A stretch of 7,854 nt of DNA from Rhodobacter sp. GTDB lineage: Bacteria; Pseudomonadota; Alphaproteobacteria; Rhodobacterales; Rhodobacteraceae. The stretch covers positions 1 through 7,854 of the forward strand of contig PNNE01000434.1 in NCBI GenBank assembly GCA_013824055.1. Direction: 5' to 3'. Under the pieces are notes generated by a model. That model did no database searches. It was not told the origin of the DNA and worked only from the letters and a program-made list of their open reading frames with translations. This document shows, piece after piece, positions 5,100 to 7,854 of this stretch. Every line of letters starts with the position of its first letter. Position 1 is the stretch's first letter. The translations under genes were made by a program, and so were the position numbers.

Positions 5100-5731
5100 C
5101 AGCGGGTCTCCAGATGCAGGGCGTGGGCGCGGGTTTCCCAGCCTTCCTTTTCCAGTTCGGGCACGGTGTCATCCTCTTCTGGCCAGCCGATGCAGAGATA
5201 ACCGATGAAACGCCAGCCGACAGGAACGTCAAGGTCGCGCAGCAGGCGGTCCTGATCCAGGATCGAGACCCAGCCCAGGCCAAGGCCCTCGGCGCGCAGG
5301 GCAAGCCAGAGGTGGGTGATCGCGCCGACGACCGAATAGGCGCGGGTTTCGGGCATGGTGGCCGCGCCAAGGCCCGCCCCTTTGGCTGTGGTGTCGTCGC
5401 AGAAGACCGCAAGGTGGACCGGGGCTTCGGCCATGCCCGACAGCTTCAACCGGCTGTAGGTCGCGGCGCGGTCGCCGTCAAAGCCCTTCAGGGCCTGGGC
5501 GTTGCAGTCGCGGTAATTGGCCAGACAGGCGGCGCGGCGGTCGGGGCTTTGCACCCGCAGGATGCGCCAGGGTTCGGACAGGCCCACCGACGGGGCCAGC
5601 GCAAAGGCCTGCAGGCCGCGGGCCAGCAGGGCTTCGGGAACCGGGTCGGTGCGGAAGCGGCGCACATCGCGCCGCCACCGCATGAGCGCGGCCAGTTCCT
5701 CCCGGAAGGCGGGGCTGAACTGGCCGCTCAC
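5099..5731 (-). CDS. bluB: 5,6-dimethylbenzimidazole synthase BluB
   Basis: BluB is a flavin-destroying member of the nitroreductase fold; it uses O2 to break down reduced FMN into 5,6-dimethylbenzimidazole, the lower ligand of vitamin B12. The 210 residues carry the family pattern: RWRRDVRRF (18-26), PSVGLSEPWR (47-56), YSRLKLSGMAEAPVHLAVFCD (about 92-112), TMPET (125-129), AYSVVGAITHLWLALRAEGLG (131-151), GWVSILD (153-159) and YLCIGWPEE. Asp22 and Ser156 correspond by spacing to the catalytic Asp32 and Ser167 reported for Sinorhizobium meliloti BluB, so the enzyme should be active. It has a GTG start and no obvious ribosome binding site, but begins only five bases after the rpsP stop, which suggests coupling to rpsP. 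No other cobalamin gene and no cobalamin riboswitch is seen in the window. A general nitroreductase is much less likely. Confidence 0.93.
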   Translation of the reverse strand: MSGQFSPAFREELAALMRWRRDVRRFRTDPVPEALLARGLQAFALAPSVGLSEPWRILRVQSPDRRAACLANYRDCNAQALKGFDGDRAATYSRLKLSGMAEAPVHLAVFCDDTTAKGAGLGAATMPETRAYSVVGAITHLWLALRAEGLGLGWVSILDQDRLLRDLDVPVGWRFIGYLCIGWPEEDDTVPELEKEGWETRAHALHLETR

Positions 5732-5736
5732 GAGGG

Positions 5737-6102
5737 TTACTCGGTCGCCGCTTCGGCAGCCGGTGCGGCAGCGCGGGCGGCCTTCTTGGAGGCGCGCTCG
5801 GCCATCGCCTTGCCGGGGGTGCCGGACTTCAGGTTGGCGCGGGCGGCCTTCGGGCGGACGCCGGCGGCTTCCAGGAAGCGGGCGACGCGGTCGGTCGGCT
5901 GGGCGCCTTCGGACAGCCAGTGCTGCACGCGCTCCAGGTTCATGACGACGCGCTTTTCGTCGTCCTTGGCCAGCAGCGGGTTGTAGGTCCCCAGCTTTTC
6001 CAGGAAGCGACCGTCGCGCGGCATCCGGCTGTCGGTGGCGACGATGGAATAGAACGGGCGCTTCTTGGAACCACCGCGCGCGAGACGGATTTTCATAGCC
6101 AT
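5737..6102 (-). CDS. rpsP: 30S ribosomal protein S16 with Ala/Lys-rich tail
   Basis: S16 is an early-binding 30S protein that stabilises the 5' domain of 16S rRNA. The conserved core (residues 3-84) shows MKIRLARGGSKKRPFYSIV, DSRMPRDGRFLEKLGTYNP and ERVQHWLSEGAQPTDRV. E. coli S16 ends at 82 residues. Here a further 37 residues, low in complexity and rich in alanine and lysine (such as SKKAARAAAPAAEAATE), extend the C-terminus, as is usual in alphaproteobacteria. A strong ribosome binding site, AAAGGAG, lies eight bases before ATG 6102; the second ATG at 6096 would be too far from it. The gene starts 44 bases after the chorismate mutase gene. That gap holds a small GGGGC/GCCCC stem (6133-6144) but no T-run and no clear promoter. 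Confidence 0.97.
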   Translation of the reverse strand: MAMKIRLARGGSKKRPFYSIVATDSRMPRDGRFLEKLGTYNPLLAKDDEKRVVMNLERVQHWLSEGAQPTDRVARFLEAAGVRPKAARANLKSGTPGKAMAERASKKAARAAAPAAEAATE

Positions 6103-6146
6103 TTGGTTTTCTCCTTTGAATGGCGGGTCAACGGGGCAAGCCCCTG

Positions 6147-6440
6147 TTATTTCTGCAGTTTCTCGTGATGCCTGATGACTTCGCTGATGATGAAGGTCAG
6201 GAATTTCTTGGCAAGATCCGGGTCAAGGTCGGCCGCCTGCGCCAGCTGGTCCAGCCGCGCCATCTGCCGGGCCTCACGGTCGGGGTCCGAGGGCGGCAGG
6301 TTGTGTTCGGCCTTCAGCCGACCCACGGCCTGGGTCTGCTTGAAGCGCTCGGCCAGGGTGTAGACCAGGATCGCATCCAGCCGGTCGATGGCGTCCCGGT
6401 GTTCCTTCAGCAGCGCGGCGGCGCGGGTTGTAGCGTCCAT
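6147..6440 (-). CDS. Chorismate mutase, AroQ class, stand-alone
   Basis: The enzyme converts chorismate to prephenate, the first committed step towards phenylalanine and tyrosine. This 97-residue all-helical protein matches the AroQ domain of E. coli PheA without gaps when shifted by four residues: Arg15, Arg32, Lys43, Asp52, Arg55 and Glu56 correspond to the active-site Arg11, Arg28, Lys39, Asp48, Arg51 and Glu52. The exception is Gln88, which is His92 here. No prephenate dehydratase or dehydrogenase domain is attached. ATG 6440 is preferred over TTG 6443 because AGAGG lies about seven bases upstream. It sits between the acetyltransferase and rpsP genes, all in one direction. The RHHEKLQK end resembles that of other alphaproteobacterial members as I recall them, so the His may be a lineage feature. 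Confidence 0.9.
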   Translation of the reverse strand: MDATTRAAALLKEHRDAIDRLDAILVYTLAERFKQTQAVGRLKAEHNLPPSDPDREARQMARLDQLAQAADLDPDLAKKFLTFIISEVIRHHEKLQK

Positions 6441-6489
6441 CAAAGCCCTCTTTCCGACATCTGCATCGCGTCCGCGGTCTGCCGAGTTT

Positions 6490-7029
6490 TCATGCCCGCA
6501 CCTCCGGCGCCGGGTGGCGCCAGATGGTGATCAAGGTGCCGAAGACTGTCGCGTGCCGTTCCGGGGCGGCACCAAGGCGGCGGGCAAGGGCTTCGGAACG
6601 GGGATTGGCCGGGTCGATGTAGCTGATCGGCGGGTGGGCGGTGATCCGGGCGTGGTAGTCGTCCCGCGCGGCACGGGCCGCCTCGACGCCGTAGCCCCGG
6701 CCCTCGAAGCCATCGAAAAGGTGCCAGCCAAGCTCGGGCTCGTCCCAGCCGTCGTGGAAGATCATGCCGATGCGGCCGATGAAGTCGCCCGTCTTCGTCT
6801 CGACCGAGAAGAGACCATAGCCGCGCAGCACCCAGTGGCCCAGGTTGGCCAGCAGGCCGCGCCAGACCCATTGCCGGTCACGCCCGCCGCCGACAAAGCT
6901 GGAGCGGGGGCTGTCGTTGAAGGCAAGCATGGCGGGAAAGTCCGCCTCGCGCGGTTCGCGCAGCACCAGACGGTCGGTCTGAATGACCGGGATCGTCAGG
7001 TTGATCTGGTGCGCGGCGGGCGGTGTCAT
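6490..7029 (-). CDS. GNAT acetyltransferase, RimJ/RimL-like
   Basis: This 179-residue protein belongs to the GNAT superfamily, which moves an acetyl group from acetyl-CoA to an amine. The start TDRLVLREPREADFPAML (18-35) is typical of the RimJ/RimL-type branch (Acetyltransf_3), which includes the enzymes that acetylate the N-termini of S5 and L12. The acetyl-CoA loop is FEGRGYGVEAARA (108-120), preceded by the ELGWHLFD strand (99-106). SYIDPANPRSEALARRLGA (136-154) is the usual Asn-containing helix near the C-terminus. The ATG overlaps the ffh stop by four bases (ATGA, 7029-7026), a strong sign of coupled translation. Context and branch make a ribosomal or SRP-related substrate tempting, but the true substrate cannot be read from the sequence. 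Confidence 0.88.
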   Translation of the reverse strand: MTPPAAHQINLTIPVIQTDRLVLREPREADFPAMLAFNDSPRSSFVGGGRDRQWVWRGLLANLGHWVLRGYGLFSVETKTGDFIGRIGMIFHDGWDEPELGWHLFDGFEGRGYGVEAARAARDDYHARITAHPPISYIDPANPRSEALARRLGAAPERHATVFGTLITIWRHPAPEVRA

Positions 7030-7854
7030 TTCTTCTTCATCAGCCCCGACAGGCCCGCAGGCAGAGTGATCCCGCGCGGCAGGCCGCCCAGGCCGGGGGG
7101 CAGGCCGCCAGCCATGCCGCCGCCCTGTTGCATGCCCTTGGCCAGTTCGGCCAGCTGATCGGGCGACATCTTCGAGGGGTCGGGCATGCCGCCCCCACCC
7201 GCTTTTCCGCCAAGGAACTGCTTGATCATGTTCTTCATCGCGCCGCCCTTGCCCATCTTCTTCATCATGTCCGCCATCTGCTTGTGCTGTTTCAGCAGGC
7301 GGTTGAGGTCGGAGACGTCCAGCCCGGCACCAGCGGCGATGCGCTTCTTGCGGCTGGCGGCAAGAAGGTCGGGGTTCGCGCGTTCCTTCTTGGTCATCGA
7401 ATTGATCAGCGCGATCTGGTGATGCAGCATCTTGTCGTTCAGGCCGGCGGCCTCGGCCTGGCCCGCCATCTTGCCCATGCCGGGCATCATGCCCATCAGG
7501 CCCTGCATGCCGCCCATCTTCAGCATCTGGTCCAGCTGCAGCTTCAGGTCGTTCATGTTGAACAGACCCTTGGCGAAACGCTTGGCCATGCGCTCGGCCT
7601 GCTCGGCCTCGAAGGTTTCCTGCGCCTTTTCCACCAGGGCGACGATGTCACCCATGCCCAGGATGCGGCCCGCGACGCGTTCGGGGTCGAACGGCTCGAT
7701 CGCGTCCATCTTTTCGCCAAGGCCGACGAAGCGGATCGGCTTGCCGGTGACGGCGCGCATCGACAGGGCCGCACCGCCGCGGCCGTCACCGTCCATCCGG
7801 GTCAGGACCACGCCCGAGATGCCGACCTTGCCGTCGAATTCGGTGGCGACGTTG
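7026..7854 (-). CDS. ffh: Signal recognition particle protein Ffh, 5' end missing
   Basis: Ffh (SRP54) binds 4.5S RNA and the signal sequences of nascent membrane proteins and delivers the ribosome to FtsY. The window holds the C-terminal 275 residues: the end of the NG GTPase domain and the whole M domain. The frame runs off the right edge, so the GTG at 7811 is an internal valine. The G4 region VVLTRMDGDGRGGAAL and the closing G5 loop RFVGLGEK are visible, followed by DIEPFDP-type linker sequence (DAIEPFDPERVAGRILGMGD). The M domain includes methionine-rich helices (LQLDQMLKMGGMQGLMGMMPGM) and the RNA-binding SRKKRIAAGAG, where many homologues have GSG. A glycine/methionine-rich tail ends in LMKKK. 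The stop overlaps the start of the acetyltransferase gene. Confidence 0.97.
   Translation of the reverse strand, partial: NVATEFDGKVGISGVVLTRMDGDGRGGAALSMRAVTGKPIRFVGLGEKMDAIEPFDPERVAGRILGMGDIVALVEKAQETFEAEQAERMAKRFAKGLFNMNDLKLQLDQMLKMGGMQGLMGMMPGMGKMAGQAEAAGLNDKMLHHQIALINSMTKKERANPDLLAASRKKRIAAGAGLDVSDLNRLLKQHKQMADMMKKMGKGGAMKNMIKQFLGGKAGGGGMPDPSKMSPDQLAELAKGMQQGGGMAGGLPPGLGGLPRGITLPAGLSGLMKKK

Noticed and set aside
5114..5986. 290-codon plus-strand frame opposite bluB and rpsP
   Set aside because: It crosses two well-identified genes on the other strand and has no family motif.
6133..6144. GGGGC/GCCCC stem before rpsP as a terminator
   Set aside because: A very short stem with a two-base loop and no T-run, so it is unlikely to stop transcription.
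7809..7811. GTG as the start of ffh
   Set aside because: The frame continues to the window edge with conserved Ffh sequence (EFDGKVGISGV); this GTG is an internal valine just before the G4 motif.

Overview
The window is a stretch of high-GC chromosome from an alphaproteobacterium, most likely a member of the Rhodobacteraceae (Paracoccus/Rhodobacter type). Supporting signs are a MipZ that matches my memory of the Caulobacter protein over its whole length, a cysteine-free ribosomal protein L31, a TrmD with a Rhodobacteraceae-style N-terminal extension, a stand-alone AroQ chorismate mutase, and coding regions with almost only G or C at third codon positions. No mobile element, CRISPR array, tRNA or rRNA is visible.

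Layout: the left end (1-901) reads on the plus strand. It holds the 3' part of a GH25 lysozyme-like gene and a small gene for a basic 57-residue protein of unknown function. Everything from 870 to the right end reads on the minus strand. In transcription order, right to left, it contains: ffh (5' end outside the window), a RimJ/RimL-like acetyltransferase, an AroQ chorismate mutase, rpsP, bluB, rimM, an unknown four-helix membrane protein, trmD, rplS, rpmE, a Rho-independent terminator, and mipZ.

The core is the classic ffh / rpsP-rimM-trmD-rplS translation cluster: signal recognition particle GTPase, S16, the 30S maturation factor, tRNA m1G37 methyltransferase and L19, followed by L31. Two genes with no known translation role sit inside it: bluB (the lower ligand of vitamin B12), joined to rimM by a TGATG stop/start overlap, and the membrane protein between rimM and trmD. 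A near-consensus sigma70-type promoter, followed by a hairpin-rich leader of about 200 nt, precedes rplS, so rplS-rpmE can be expressed separately from the upstream genes. trmD has no visible ribosome binding site and is preceded by two mutually exclusive hairpins, which fits the known low yield of TrmD relative to ribosomal proteins in this operon in E. coli. I see no clearly new multi-gene system. The points most worth checking are regulatory (the rplS leader and the trmD gap) and the unrecognised or displaced genes in the cluster.
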